Source: Sipunculus nudus | Taxonomy: Eukaryota > Annelida > Sipuncula > Golfingiida > Sipunculidae | Assembly (NCBI GenBank): GCA_026874595.1 | Contig: CM049309.1 | Coordinates: 92,778,723 to 92,842,722 of the forward strand | Reading direction: 5' to 3' | DNA length: 64,000 nucleotides | The notes under the pieces: model-generated | The model's database searches: none | What the model was told of the DNA's origin: nothing | Seen by the model: only the letters and a program-made list of their open reading frames with translations | Part shown: positions 25,433 through 36,443 of the stretch, piece after piece | How the letters are laid out: every line of letters begins with the position of its first letter | Numbering within the stretch: position 1 is the first letter of the stretch | Made by a program: the position numbers and the translations under genes

Positions 25433-26125
25433 TTAAGGGTATTCCTGCACCGGATTGGATGGTGCCGCCTCCTTCTCTTGAGAACTTTCCTCACATTGCT
25501 GGACTGTCGTGGCAAGTACAATATGCTTACCAGGCGAGGCAAACCAATCACCTGCACCACAAATTGCTGAGTCCCAACCCGGCGGCTTGGCTGCCTGAAA
25601 CTGGGAATCTAGGCTGTCGGAGATGCAGGCATCGAGCTGCCTCACCCCAAATGGCAACACGTCGTCGACATCATTGTGGAAACTCTCCCACAGGTAATGA
25701 GCCATGGTGCAGTTCCGGGTACCTCTGCACGGAAGGTGTTCTCCATCGCAGCCTGCTTGATAACAATTGCACCTGTCCAGTAGATCTTGAATACGGGAAA
25801 GCGCACCTGCGTTCTGATGTTTCACGCCTGGCCGGTGCATAATAACAAAATCAAACTTTGCCAGTTCCTCAATCAATCTTGTTAACTGTTCCTTGATGAA
25901 TCTAAATGGCACGAGCCAAGCTAGGCAATTATGATATGTCCTGACAACGAATCTCCGTCCCAAAACGTAGTGACTAACGTGCCGGCAGAATCTCATAATT
26001 GCAAGGAGCTCCTTCCGCATGGTGCAGTACCTTCTTTGTTCTGGTGTTACGACGAAGCAGCCCAACACTTTTTTTTTCTCAACACTGAAGCCCCCTGTAT
26101 CAGTCAGTGCAGCTGTTTGGACTGA
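25433..26125 (-). pseudogene. Gypsy RNase H domain remnant and tether
   Basis: Shows the RNase H C-terminal signature: QRRYCTMRKELLAIMRF, then YVLGRRFVVRT, then a FIMHRPGVKHQNAGALSR-like end (written here FVIMHRPGVKHQ). The N-terminal part with the first catalytic Asp is squeezed against the protease. The roughly 400-residue RT domain that should precede it is absent, so this marks the right side of an internal deletion. Confidence 0.75.
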
Positions 26126-26221
26126 GTAAGTGCTGAGTGGTGGATTGCCTGCACAGACCAGCGCGGCCGATTCAGAACAAGCCTTACCACCACCCTTGTC
26201 CCAATCCCCATTGTTCTGATC

Positions 26222-26990
26222 TTATGGGACAATTGTTCCTACAATCTCTAAGGCAGTGCCAACACTGACCCCAGCTTCCAGAGTCCCATGATGGTCAGAG
26301 TCGTTTATCACACTGAGAAACCCATCTTTTCTGGTGTTAGCGGTTGATCCAAGAAGTCCTTTCAGGTTTCTGCCGAGGGGTTCTACCATGAATTCAAGGC
26401 CGTCCACTGCACCTAGCACTTTAATCTTGATTCGAGAAACCGTGTTAGGCGGTATGATATGCCATTTTCCAGTGGTCACCACGTACACTGAGCACAGCTG
26501 TCCATTGTAATTTTGTTTAAGAGAAGCTAGTACTGTATTTTCTGGCATGAATATAGTGTTGGTGGCGGAACACTCCTTGGCTGTCAGGAAGTCTAAGCCC
26601 AGCAGGACTGGGTCTGTTATGTCTGCTACATACCACTGCCATTCATACTGCTTGTCCCGAAGTTTGAGTGTTATGCCATCGACTTTGACATTTGGGATAA
26701 GACTAGCATCTTTTCCAATACCTTTCAGGTTTACTCGTTTTGTATTGATGAGTTCGCCAGCCGGTTTTTGACCAAACAGTTCTTTGCTCAAAATGGACAC
26801 CTGTGCAGCACTGTCTACTGTTGCATTTGCATTTAATCCATTTGACTCAAAGGGCACCACCAGTGATTGCCCTCCACCAAAAGTTCCCTTTGCTTCAATG
26901 GTCACTAGGTCTTGATCTTTCTTTAATGGCCTGTTAACCCCGGGTGCTAAGCTGGGCTCTATTACATTTTCCTTTTTTTCTAGATGGCCA
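26222..26990 (-). pseudogene. Gypsy protease (retropepsin-like) with D-S-A active site
   Basis: Retropepsin features are the active-site segment TVDSAAQVSIL and, about 85 residues on, LLGLDFL (the usual hydrophobic-hydrophobic-Gly pair). The triad reads D-S-A instead of D-T/S-G. This variant appears in some invertebrate elements (family recollection), so it may be natural. The frame is -1 to gag and overlaps the gag stop codon, fitting -1 ribosomal frameshifting. It ends in TAA at 26,222, just before the deletion of RT. Confidence 0.75.
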
Positions 26991-26991
26991 T

Positions 26992-28941
26992 TTAGGAGTC
27001 GGGTTGAGTCTTGGCCAGTGGACCTAACTCTTTGGCATTTAAACCCTGTGCCGTTTCCTGGCTTGTCTGTGATTTACTCAGGCAATCTTTTCTGAAATGG
27101 CCCTTTTGGTGGCATTTACAGCAAACTGCTTCTTCAGGTCTCTGGGGTGAACGACTGTAACTTGGTGATCCAGAATCTGACCTTGATGGTTCTATCAACT
27201 TTTGGAGCATAGCTTCTAGACGGCTCATCCTTTCATTGAATTGCTCGTTCATTTTTTCCATTTGTTCATTCATTCTCATCTCAAATCCTGAACTGCCTGT
27301 TGATTCACAGAGTCTAGCAGACTCAAAGTTGGGAGCATCCCTAACACTCGTGGCCCTGACTGAATGGCTGGTCTCCTCCTCCGAGTCTGGATGACTCTGG
27401 AAACTTACCCTGTTGTTAGCAGCATCTTTCACATATTGCGCCGCTTTGTGTACCTTTGTTAGGTTTCTGCACATAGCTGTGGCTGCTGCCTTTTTGTCGA
27501 GGCAACCTTTCAGGAAGTACTCGACCGCTAATTGCTCCACAGTGGATTCTTTTGCTCCGGGGAAGCCGTTCATGACTTGAAATAGGACCTTCTGGCCAAA
27601 CTCCTCTAACGTTTGTCTCTCCTCCTGTTTCAAATACTGCAACTCCCTACGAACCGTGATGGGCGCCTCACTAATTCCAAAACGCTTGCTTAGCTTGCGG
27701 GTCAAGGTTCGGTAATCCGAGTCCAGCCTAAGTTCCCTCACATAGTCTAGTGCTTTACCCGAAAGGCAGTCTAGAAGGCGTTCTGCACGTTTACGACTGG
27801 ACCATCCATACCGTTCTGCATACCTGGTGAACTGGTAAATAAAGCTGTCCCAGTTGCTGTTCTCACCACCAGAAAAGGTTATTAAATTTGACACCTGGGG
27901 GCTGCCAGAGCGACCTGTGTGGGCCCTGTGATGACCTCCAAGTCTATCCTCGGAGCTCTCGGAGCTGGAGCTACGATGGCGGTGTTTAGTGTGTTTTCTC
28001 TTCAGACATCTGTAATCACGATTACTTGAGCTATCTAAACTTTCTGAAGTGCTTGAGTATCCATGATCCCTCCGTCGTCTTCCTGATTGTTTGCAACCCC
28101 TAGGCCTGTGATCCTCTACAGGGAGATATTCCACATGACGCCTTGTTATATGTTCCCCAGACCTTGAGTGTCTTATGGTTTCGTGGCTATCTCTTTTCTC
28201 CAAGGAAGTTGGTTCCCTGTCTCGAACATGCAGATTGTCCCTGTCTGGTCTCCGTTGCACCTGAGATGGGGGCACATCATAGCTATGATAATATGGGTCT
28301 TGATCATGACAAGGGCCTGCATCCAGATGCTGGCTTGGGTTGCGATGTCTTGTTGCTGAGCGACTTGTGACTAATGCCACTTTTGGCCTCCTAGGAGGAG
28401 GTTCACGATGTGGAGAATGGCTTTGGACCTCATGGATAGTGAGCTGGTTACCCTCCTCGTCTGAGTGGCATGAGTAGCCCATTGTTGAGTTAGATGCTGA
28501 GCCGACTGAGCCCACCTTTCTACATCGGTTTGGTGCACCTAGTACCAATATGTCAGATAATGGAAACGTATTGGCTATATCCTGTATGGTGTTTGAGGTA
28601 CTGTCAGAGCCTCTGGGTTTACTTCTGTTTTTTGTAACATTCCCCCCATACACTCCTTGTTTGGGATGGGCTCGTAACAGCTGACCGATTTTTGGATCAC
28701 TATGGGCTTTCCCATTTATGTCCACATCTACTGGAGCACTGTCGTCCTCTTGGATTTCAGATCTTTGTTCTGTATTTGAGAAATGCAGTCTCCCCTCTTG
28801 AACGAGCTGCAGCCATGTTGTGGCCAAGACTCCAGTCACACCTTCAAGATCGTCTTGGCCAAAGTCTGGGTTTTCATCTCTTAGCAGGATGATCTCTTTG
28901 GCGGAGTCTTTAGTAAGTATATCAGGAAGATGTTCGGCCAT
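26992..28941 (-). CDS. Gag polyprotein of gypsy element 1
   Basis: The frame from ATG 28,941 is intact for 649 residues. An N-terminal Arg/Ser/His-rich, probably disordered part (about 1-330) is followed by a helical capsid-like domain of the Retrotrans_gag type (about 340-510). A Met/Glu/Gln coiled segment (about 560-590) and one CCHC zinc knuckle (CCKCHQKGHFRKDC, about residue 606-620) complete it. Gag forms the retrotransposon particle and the knuckle binds RNA. The ATG lies exactly at the edge of a hAT-like insertion, whose target duplication contains the ATG. The open frame upstream of 28,941 belongs to the insertion. Confidence 0.85.
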   Translation of the reverse strand: MAEHLPDILTKDSAKEIILLRDENPDFGQDDLEGVTGVLATTWLQLVQEGRLHFSNTEQRSEIQEDDSAPVDVDINGKAHSDPKIGQLLRAHPKQGVYGGNVTKNRSKPRGSDSTSNTIQDIANTFPLSDILVLGAPNRCRKVGSVGSASNSTMGYSCHSDEEGNQLTIHEVQSHSPHREPPPRRPKVALVTSRSATRHRNPSQHLDAGPCHDQDPYYHSYDVPPSQVQRRPDRDNLHVRDREPTSLEKRDSHETIRHSRSGEHITRRHVEYLPVEDHRPRGCKQSGRRRRDHGYSSTSESLDSSSNRDYRCLKRKHTKHRHRSSSSESSEDRLGGHHRAHTGRSGSPQVSNLITFSGGENSNWDSFIYQFTRYAERYGWSSRKRAERLLDCLSGKALDYVRELRLDSDYRTLTRKLSKRFGISEAPITVRRELQYLKQEERQTLEEFGQKVLFQVMNGFPGAKESTVEQLAVEYFLKGCLDKKAAATAMCRNLTKVHKAAQYVKDAANNRVSFQSHPDSEEETSHSVRATSVRDAPNFESARLCESTGSSGFEMRMNEQMEKMNEQFNERMSRLEAMLQKLIEPSRSDSGSPSYSRSPQRPEEAVCCKCHQKGHFRKDCLSKSQTSQETAQGLNAKELGPLAKTQPDS

Positions 28942-29820
28942 CAGGGATGTGCCCAAGCCGGGCGGCGCCGGGCTGGTGCGCCCGGCAGTCTTTCCTGCCG
29001 CCCAGCACTTGACTGGAAAGTGTCAATGCCCGCCCGGCAGTAATATTTTTTAAATTGTTAAAGCCATGAACAAAAATACACGCGTGTAAGCTTATCTTGC
29101 GGTGTTTTACCGGTATTACAATTAGTGACCCCTGTCGCATATATCTAAGTGCATGTATGCCACATTAGAAGACATCCAGTGGCGCCCAAATGAATATTTA
29201 ATAGAAGGTACTCTTTCAAAATGTGCCGTATTAAGTGAATGTTGATGAATAAAATTTGGTACGAAAGAAGTGAACGTAGCTGCTATGGTAGCGCCACCTT
29301 GTATCTGCATAAAAGACTAATGCTGATATCAGCTTCTATGAAATCACATGACGCGCCAAACGATGTTTGATTGAATATTATTGATGATCGACATAAATAT
29401 TCGAATACATTTGTAAGGTCACAGTTCCCAATGAGGCCAAACTGCCGTAGAAAAGTGGAATATGATGTTTGGTATCAGGTTTTAAGCGCGGAATACTGAA
29501 TACGGTCCTTTCTTATACCCATATTATATGGAAGTATTCAACAAATCCTGACTGACAGAATCTGAACTGACGTATGAGTTCACCACGGTATTTTAACTTT
29601 TACAATCAAATTTGCTTTCAGTGGCGGCATTGCTGTCGGCATATTTGATATTAATAATATTTCTTTAGTATTACTAATGATTTATTCATGCTGCTGAAAT
29701 ATCACGAATCACGTCTATAGAAATGAAAATTTAAATATCCCGTGCCCCCCCCCCCCCCCCCCCCATTTCATGTGCACGGCCCGCCCGCCCGGCACTCAAA
29801 TTATTAAGAGCACATCCCTG
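28942..29820. mobile_element. hAT-like MITE, 879 bp, at the gag start codon
   Basis: The termini are a perfect 11-bp inverted repeat, CAGGGATGTGC...GCACATCCCTG. The flanks share GGCCAT(C), which on the minus strand is GATGGCC, the gag start codon region. CAGGG ends and a 6-8 bp duplication fit hAT elements. Internally it is GC-rich near both ends (CCGGGCGGCGCCGGGC) and has a run of about 20 C near 29,745. No transposase. Confidence 0.8.
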
Positions 29821-30865
29821 GGCCATCTGTCTGGCTGACGCCTTACAAATCGCTTATGACTAGCCATTCTTTAAAGATAAGTGAGTACAACAGGCTATAG
29901 CAATCACTCCTGCTTCCTTCCTTCACTCACCCCCTTTATTTTTTATGGCAAGGTGAAGAAAGAAAACAAAGAGCAGGGCTTTCTAAAAGCTGTAAACAAC
30001 TGGTTTAATAAGCCGAATATGAAATTGAAATTATATAAAGTTAGTAGCTTAGTGAGCTGGGACAGGTGAAGTTTTCAGCTGTACCAACTGTTCACGCATA
30101 TATGTGACATATATAAAAGATATGCAACTGATAAGCTTAAGCACCAAGCCATATGAACAATGAGATTATATACTGTAATGACATGAGCACAGTATAGATA
30201 TAACAGACAGAGGTGACTTAGAAATAAACAAATAAATGCAGGCTCCAAGTTTAATGAAAGAGAAAACTTAAGCAGAACACTGCAAAAAGCTAATATACTG
30301 AAGGGCTAAGGTGATTAGTCAATAAGACAAAATGACTTAAGCTGAGCCCTAAGTATTAGATACTTCCAAAAAAATAGTGCCAAAATAAGTGACCTGCACT
30401 AAAAAGGCTAAGGGGCACAATAAATATATCAGTATGTTTGAGTATGGCTCAGTGAGCAGCTCATTGACAGCCAGGGGATCTTTAATGCAGTACAAACTAC
30501 AAAGACACTGCAAGCTCCCAAAATAATGTCAATAGAAATGTGCTTAGTAATCAAGGTAGTAAGTCAATCACTTAAAGTTACAGCAACTGGCAACTCTCAA
30601 TGGTAAGTGTAGTAAGTTTATAACTGAAAGTAATGAAAACTGGTAGGGAAATACCTTGATGCTTAAGTCATGAGACAATGCTGTACTATTATATTATTAC
30701 TGTTACTTGTTTTCCTGGATTAGTTGTGACAAGGTGTGGTGTAGCAAGGGCACAGTAATAAACACAGCTTAAATATAGACTATGAGCTGCACAGTCTGAG
30801 CAACTCGCTTAAATATAAAGCACTTACAAGTGTAGCTACTTACAGTGAGGTCTGGTCACTGTAAG
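29821..30865 (-). other. 5' leader of gypsy element 1, upstream of gag
   Basis: A-rich sequence between the gag start region and the 64-bp repeat array. No long frame. It is unusually long for a retrotransposon leader: leader plus repeats span about 2.1 kb, excluding the hAT insertion. Confidence 0.6.
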
Positions 30866-31435
30866 TAAATGGCAGTGAATGGACCACTAACAGTGAATGT
30901 GTATTGCACTGCAAGGATATGTCAGTGCAGATATCACTGACATGAAAGCCAAATGCAGTGAATTATTTTCACTGCAAGTATATGTCAGTACAAATATCAC
31001 TGACAATAGAAGCCAAATGCAGTGAATGATTTTCACTGCAAGTATATGTCAGTGCAGATTTCACTGACAATGAACGCCAAATGCAGTGAATGATTTTCAC
31101 TGCAAGTATATGTCAGTGCAGATATCACTGACAATAAACCCCAAATGCAGTGAATGATTTTCACTGCAAGTATATGTCAGTGCAGATATCACTGACAGTG
31201 AAAGCCAAATGCAGTGAATAATTTCACTGCAAGTATATGTCAGTGCAGATATCACTGACAATGAAAGCCAAATGCAGTGAATGATTTTCACTGCAAGTAT
31301 ATGTCAGTGCAGATATCACTGACAGTGAAAGCCAAATGCAGTGAATGATTTTCACTGCAAGTATATGCCAGTGCAAATATCACTGACAGGGAAAGCCAAA
31401 TGCAGTGAACGATTTTCACTGCAAGTATAGAACTA
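30866..31435. repeat. 64-bp tandem repeat with two stem-loops per unit, in the retrotransposon leader
   Basis: About nine units, with phase marks at 31,019, 31,083, 31,147, 31,211, 31,274, 31,338 and 31,402. Each has two inverted repeats: GCAGTGAA/TTCACTGC and TGTCAGTG/CACTGACA, with 5- and 7-base loops. First units are more diverged. It lies between the 5' LTR and gag, so it is transcribed as leader RNA if the element is expressed. Confidence 0.9.
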
Positions 31436-31924
31436 GTTTAACAGCAGATGTCCTGGCAGAATACTGGCCATTAGCAAGATAAAAGGTAGAATCGACATAA
31501 GAGGAAGTAATATAATAAAGTAATTAAATTTTTGCTTAAGCAGTGAATTTTGAAACTATTTAAATTGTTGACAACAGGTAGGTTTGGTCCCAGAAAGACC
31601 GATCGTTCATACACTTGTGCCGCTCCCTCTGATCACGTGATCAGCAGGCAATCTGTTTACTTCAGGTTTAACAAAGCACAGTAATAAATTAAAAAGAAAT
31701 ACTGAGTGGCCGAAAGTAAGGTTATATCTAGATATTGTTTGAAGAAGTTATAGGTCGCTTGGACATATAATTCTGCCTGTACAACGGCTGCAGAGCGGGG
31801 TTGCATGCACAGCTGAAAACGCAACCAATAAGTTGCGGACAAGGCGGGCGACAATCGAGGTATTGTTTGGGGGCCAGCTTGAATTTGTCAAAATTTGACA
31901 AAAAAATTTATCTTCGTCGCCAAA

Positions 31925-32160
31925 TGTAAACTTCAGCGTGAAGCTCACACCAAAATAAAGGTGACAACTCACCCTCAGTCACGTGTCACCAGGTCAGTAG
32001 CTTGAAATCCGTCGTTAAAGACTTGACCGCACTTGGCTAGCGTACTGACACAGAAACTCGGAAGGTGACCTCTCTCTTTCGCGGTTTCCATCCCGGCCCT
32101 TGGTAAGGTCGCTGGCAGGTCGGCTTGGCTGCACTTCGGCGCGAGTGCATTCCTCTTACA
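31925..32160 (-). repeat. 5' LTR of gypsy element 1
   Basis: 236 bp, near-identical to 22,927-23,162. On the minus strand it is followed at once by TTTGGCGACGAAGAT, a good position for the tRNA primer-binding site. I cannot name the tRNA with certainty. Confidence 0.92.
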
Positions 32161-32255
32161 ACACCCATGTCTTCTTAGAAGACACTTGTGTTTTATATAA
32201 ATACCCCTGTGTTTCATGAAAATACTCTAGACATGTCTTATTTATTTACAGTGTA

Positions 32256-33214
32256 TGTGTTGAAAGGTCACTATAGTTGCAAACCACCCTTTGCTAATTT
32301 CTGGTTCTACTGACTTGCTGCTAGATTTCATTTTTAAATGTGTTTGGATTTTTTTCGCCCCCCCCCCCACATGTTAAAACATGTAGATATAAACAAACGA
32401 ACAACCGGTGTGCGATGGGATCGGCGTTTTCTGGTCTTTTTTAATACAAGGGTCAAGGTATTATCTTTAGTTAACAGACGTCAGTTATCGTCAGAAAATT
32501 TCCTTGTTCACCTGAAATTAAGGGAAATGCGACCTATAGGCCTAATATAAGGCAAAGTTATGATAATGATACATTGTTGAGACCGATAGAATTTAGTCAG
32601 ATGCGGTACAATGAACGCGTCCAATTTGTAAACATTGTAATATATCTCGGGGCAGATGCAAAAAATTGAGGTTTTTTTTGTCAGTGTGGTTTCACTGTCT
32701 AGTAACGTGTCAGGATGTGGTTTCATCTGCTGTCACCCGTCAGAATGACAGCATCCCGACGGATCGTGTCGCGATCTCTGTGGGACGCTTCACCTAGTGT
32801 ATTTGACAGTGTCAGTGGACGAAAATAATAATAATGCCACGGTTGATCGTGCGCGTCTTTGTTATTAGTTACTCTGTTACTAAAAGTAATTTGTTTATGG
32901 TATATATGCCTGATATTCTTATTTTATATTTATAACACTTTGTGTACATGCAACGTAGCTGATGCAAATAAATTGCAAACTACATCCACTGCTCCAGTTA
33001 AGTTGAAGCTTGGTAAATAAATAAAATTCACACACTAAATGATATTGTATTACCTGTATACTTATTTCTTTATTAAATTATCAGTATTTTATTTCAGGTA
33101 CATCATGCCTTAGCAGGAGATAGGTAAGGCCCGTTCAGCCCGTTGAATAATATACAACTATAAAACGTCCACATTGTCTGAATACATGCAGCTGTACATT
33201 TTTATTGAAAATGG
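32256..33214. other. Intergenic, no gene recognised
   Basis: AT-rich, with a C9 run near 32,360. No motif-bearing frame. Confidence 0.5.
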
Positions 33215-34259
33215 TGTCAAGGTCATACCCAAAAAACACCCCAGATCATGGGTACCTTGCCTCAGATTCGTCAGAATGGACAGATTTATTCTCAGATGCA
33301 CACAAATGAAAACACAAGACAGACAAATTTATGATAATATTTAATTATTAACTATATACATCAGTGACTTAAATAAGTGCAATGGAATTATTCAAATTGG
33401 GTCCCCTCTGTATTTCAATCTCCGGTTGGCTAATAACTACGTCGGCCTACAGGTGACCTTGAAGTTGGTACGACACCCCACAAGATTCGCACAAGATTCT
33501 AAAAAAATGTAGAATAATAAGGAAAGACCTGAATCAATCTGCTTGTGACAAATATTTAACAGACTGAGTATTATACAGTCACTTTGGAATATTCCTTTCA
33601 TTAAAATGAATGCATAACGAATGCAACAGTCTGAGGCTATCTAATGGTTGATTTACAGTAAACACATTCATAGAATAAACAATAGTAATGAGTATGAAAT
33701 AGTCTTCATTTTTCTCTATAAGGGAGACAGGACAAAATTACCCACCAGAATGACTCAGTGTTCCATAGGACTTATTTTTACTCATTACAACGGTGGTCAG
33801 GGTAAATTCAGGAGGCTACAAAACGTTCTCATCCATGACCCAAGGGAGACTCAGAAAAAGGACTTACAATCAGGTGCCTTGTACGGTTTACGACTCAGGT
33901 TGGCCCACACCAGATCCTGAGTATTCTGGTTGGTAGTGGACACTGCTGGACTGGTTGTAGTGGTTGGTTGTGGTCCCTGCTGAACTAGTTATAGTCATAA
34001 CCGAGTAGTTGTGGTCCATGTGAGTGATAACCTGGTAGTTGTTGCCCATATGATTGATAACCTGGTAGTTGTGGCCCATGTGTTCAAAAACGGATCCCAA
34101 GGCAATATAAATAAAAACAAAATTAGTTCAGTCTTCATAGTTGACTAAATCATGGGACTAATAACCCCGGCTCTATGGCCCTATAAATTGTCCTTTAGAT
34201 TTTGTTCTTGGCTCAGCAACAGCACAACAGTCTATTAGAGTTGGCTAAATTCTGGGAAT
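33215..34259 (-). repeat. 3' LTR (incomplete) of retrotransposon 2
   Basis: Begins TGTCAAGGTCATACCC and aligns with 38,411-39,470 over its length, with small indels. It breaks off within the LTR at 'ctgggaat' and joins RT-side sequence, so its 5' part is deleted. Confidence 0.85.
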
Positions 34260-34431
34260 TAACCTATTACTTACTTTATCAAGCAACACTGGATCAGTGC
34301 CAAGTTGCCCTCTGCCCACAATATGGCCGAGAAAACCAAGATCAGTATATCCCAAATAGCACTTTTACGGCTTTGCAGCAAGATTAGCCTGGCTCAGGAA
34401 CTGGAACACCTTTTCCAGCAACTGCAAATGG

Positions 34432-35143
34432 CTAGACCATGCAGGTTACGCTGTGGTAAAGTACATCATCAATGATGCGCGTAAACTGAGCGCTTGCCAC
34501 CACCAGATGAAATGGCATAAAATTGAAGTGATAATGGGCTTCGGGTGTCACGAATGCTGTTAGCTCTTCACATTGTTCAGACGCGGGTAACTGCCAATAC
34601 CCTTTTGTTAGGTCAATTTTTGAGAAATATACACTGCCATGGAGCTCAGTAAAGATAGTCTCAGGGTTTAGCATAGGTTCTGGGTCAAACATAATTATGC
34701 GATTCAGTTTTCGGAAATCTACCGAAATCGGTTTGATCCATCCTTTTTCTTTACCATGACAACGGGCGACGCGAATTTAGAATTTGACCTTTCAATAACC
34801 CCCATTGAGAGCATGTCCTGTATCTCTGCTCTCATTGTTTCTTTCACTGCATGGGGAACAGGGTATGGCTTTGATCTGATAGGCTGATCAGAAACGATTT
34901 GGAATATACATTCAATAACATTTGACGTTTTGGGACATCGGTGAAGACTGATTCATAAGTGTCTAGCAATATGCTCAGATTGGTACTTTGTTCTACAGAC
35001 AATTGGTCACAGAGATTTACATCTTTAGGTCCCTGGATTCGTGTGGCCCTTGGCATTGTGATGATTGATTTAGTGGTTTCAGTGCATACCTCACCCTCTC
35101 TTTGATCATCCATCTTTTCCAGTAAACCCCCCAATATGAGCAT
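34432..35143 (-). pseudogene. Reverse transcriptase, N-terminal part (retrotransposon 2)
   Basis: RT blocks are recognisable: the fingers segment before 34,692, then FSKIDLTKGYWQLP with the first catalytic Asp, then the following TAFVTP block. Upstream (about 34,844-35,143) is the usual pre-RT stretch (LDTYESVFTDVP). Frames are interrupted and the YxDD box is not present before the LTR junction. It reads on directly from the integrase C-terminus, which supports a true IN-RT order. Confidence 0.75.
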
Positions 35144-35450
35144 CTAACTGATCACAGTCTGTATCCACTGAATCAAAAACATTTATTCCAACATGTCCCA
35201 TGACATCTTTTCGTGTGACATATATCTTTAGAGGGTTTATATGAAATGTTTTGGCCTTTCCCTTGACCTCTACTTTATAATCACAGTCATTAAACCATTG
35301 AATCACTGGATATCGCCCCTTCCACTGTAGTAAGATCTTATTCCTATCAGTAGGCAACAGGACCAGAACCTTGTCACCCACCTCTAAGAATCTTTTTTTT
35401 TTTGGTTCTCTTGTCATAGTACCGCTTATATCTCTCAGCAGCCTTACCAA
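35106..35450 (-). pseudogene. Integrase C-terminal domain (retrotransposon 2)
   Basis: Contains the SH3-like signature of gypsy integrases: VGDKVLVLLPTDRNK, then QWKGRYPV, then FHINPLKIY. It is shifted in frame from the core at an A/T homopolymer near 35,395. Confidence 0.75.
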
Positions 35451-35862
35451 GCATAGTCTGTGCTAAACTCAGTGATTCACTCAGACGCTCCTTTAGATCT
35501 ACTAAATACTGGTGGATAGTTTTTACCTCAGCGTCTGTACCTTCTTTGGTTAACAGTTCTTTCGGAACTCTCATGGGTCCCCTTACTGTTTGACCATACA
35601 AGAGGTCGAAGGGAAAGAAACCCCCAAGGGACTCATGTTTAGCCTCTCGGTAGGCAAACAAAACTGGTGCCAAATACCGATCCCAATCTCTCGGTTGTTC
35701 AGCACACACCCTCTTACGTATCAGTTTGAGATTTCCATTGAATTTTTCAATCATCCCATTACATCTGGGATTATAGGGGCTAGTAGTCATTTGTCTTATG
35801 CTCAATAGCCTACTAACTTCCCTCATAACTGCAGAGGTTAACTGTGTCCCCATGTCTGTCAA
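35374..35862 (-). pseudogene. Integrase core, second part (retrotransposon 2)
   Basis: Starts near the second catalytic Asp (TDMGTQLTS) and includes TTSPYNPRCNGMIEKFNGNL with the catalytic Glu. A linker helix follows. Continues from 35,881-36,285 across a broken frame. Confidence 0.8.
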
Positions 35863-35880
35863 AACCTCCGAGGGGATTCC

Positions 35881-36285
35881 TTATCTGCTGTATATGCTTA
35901 ACAAAGCCTCAGCAACAGTTTCTGTATCAATGTTGCTCAAAGCAACTGCCTCAGGATACCTTGTAGAATAGTCCATCACAGTGAGTATAAATCGTTTACC
36001 TCTATCAGTAAATGGAAATATAGGACCAACAATGTCCATAGCTATTCTTTGCAATGGTTGCTCACTCAAGGGCACTTTACCTAAGGGCACCTTTGTGACC
36101 TTACCCTTTTGTAGTGTCCTCTGACACATATCACATGATCTACAGAATTCTGATATGTCTTTGTGCATATTGGGCCAGTAGAACTGTAGTGACACCCTAT
36201 CAAATGTACGAGAAATCCCTTGGTGCCCTGACATGATATCTTCATGGGCTACCTTAATGATGTCAGACCTGAACACTTCGGGCAC
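35881..36285 (-). pseudogene. Integrase zinc-binding and first core part (retrotransposon 2)
   Basis: Shows an HHCC module (AHEDIMSGHQGISRT, then CRSCDMCQRT) and the first catalytic Asp in MDIVGPIFPF. This is a Ty3/gypsy-type integrase, not copia-type, although the gene order resembles copia. Confidence 0.8.
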
Positions 36286-36443
36286 AACAAATCTCGTTTG
36301 TAATACACCCGGGGCCCTCTGACTTTTAAATATCCGAACTAGTGCCCATTTTTCACATTAAACCTATTACCACTGTCTTGTTTACACTAAGCCTTTTCCC
36401 ATAAATGAGAAATAGAAGGGTCCTCTTCCTGGGCTTTTAAAAA

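Larger units (their letters stand above)
22927..32160 (-). mobile_element. Ty3/gypsy LTR retrotransposon, 9.2 kb, with 236-bp LTRs
   Basis: Two 236-bp LTRs (TGTAA...TTACA) bound the element, and ACAC (22,923-22,926 and 32,161-32,164) is the target duplication. On the minus strand the order is 5' LTR, a long leader with 64-bp repeats, gag, protease, a deletion where RT should be, RNase H, integrase, polypurine tract, 3' LTR. The element is dead: RT is missing and pol has several frame breaks. It landed inside the inverted TIR transposon, 6 bp from the 586-bp insertion. Confidence 0.9.
17765..32253 (-). mobile_element. Inverted second copy of the TIR transposon, split by nested insertions
   Basis: Segments 17,765-18,015, 20,631-22,327 and 22,914-22,926 (read on the minus strand), plus 32,161-32,253, follow the order of 12,512 to about 14,555 in copy 1. 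The outer right end is ...TTTACAGTG at 32,253, followed by TA. The other end is truncated near 17,765, losing about 250 bp and its inverted repeat. Joining the segments in order matches copy 1 across every junction, which defines each insertion point exactly. Confidence 0.8.

Noticed and set aside
31097-31291. 64-aa minus-strand frame over the 64-bp repeats
   Set aside because: The repeat unit is read three times; period 64 is not a multiple of 3, so the frame is accidental.
30866-31435. Palindromic repeats resembling a CRISPR array
   Set aside because: The 64-bp units are fully repeated, without variable spacers, and lie inside an LTR retrotransposon.
33888-34100. 70-aa minus-strand frame with His/Asn/Tyr repeats in the LTR
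   Set aside because: Lies in a short internal repeat of the LTR and occurs in both LTRs without other coding signs.
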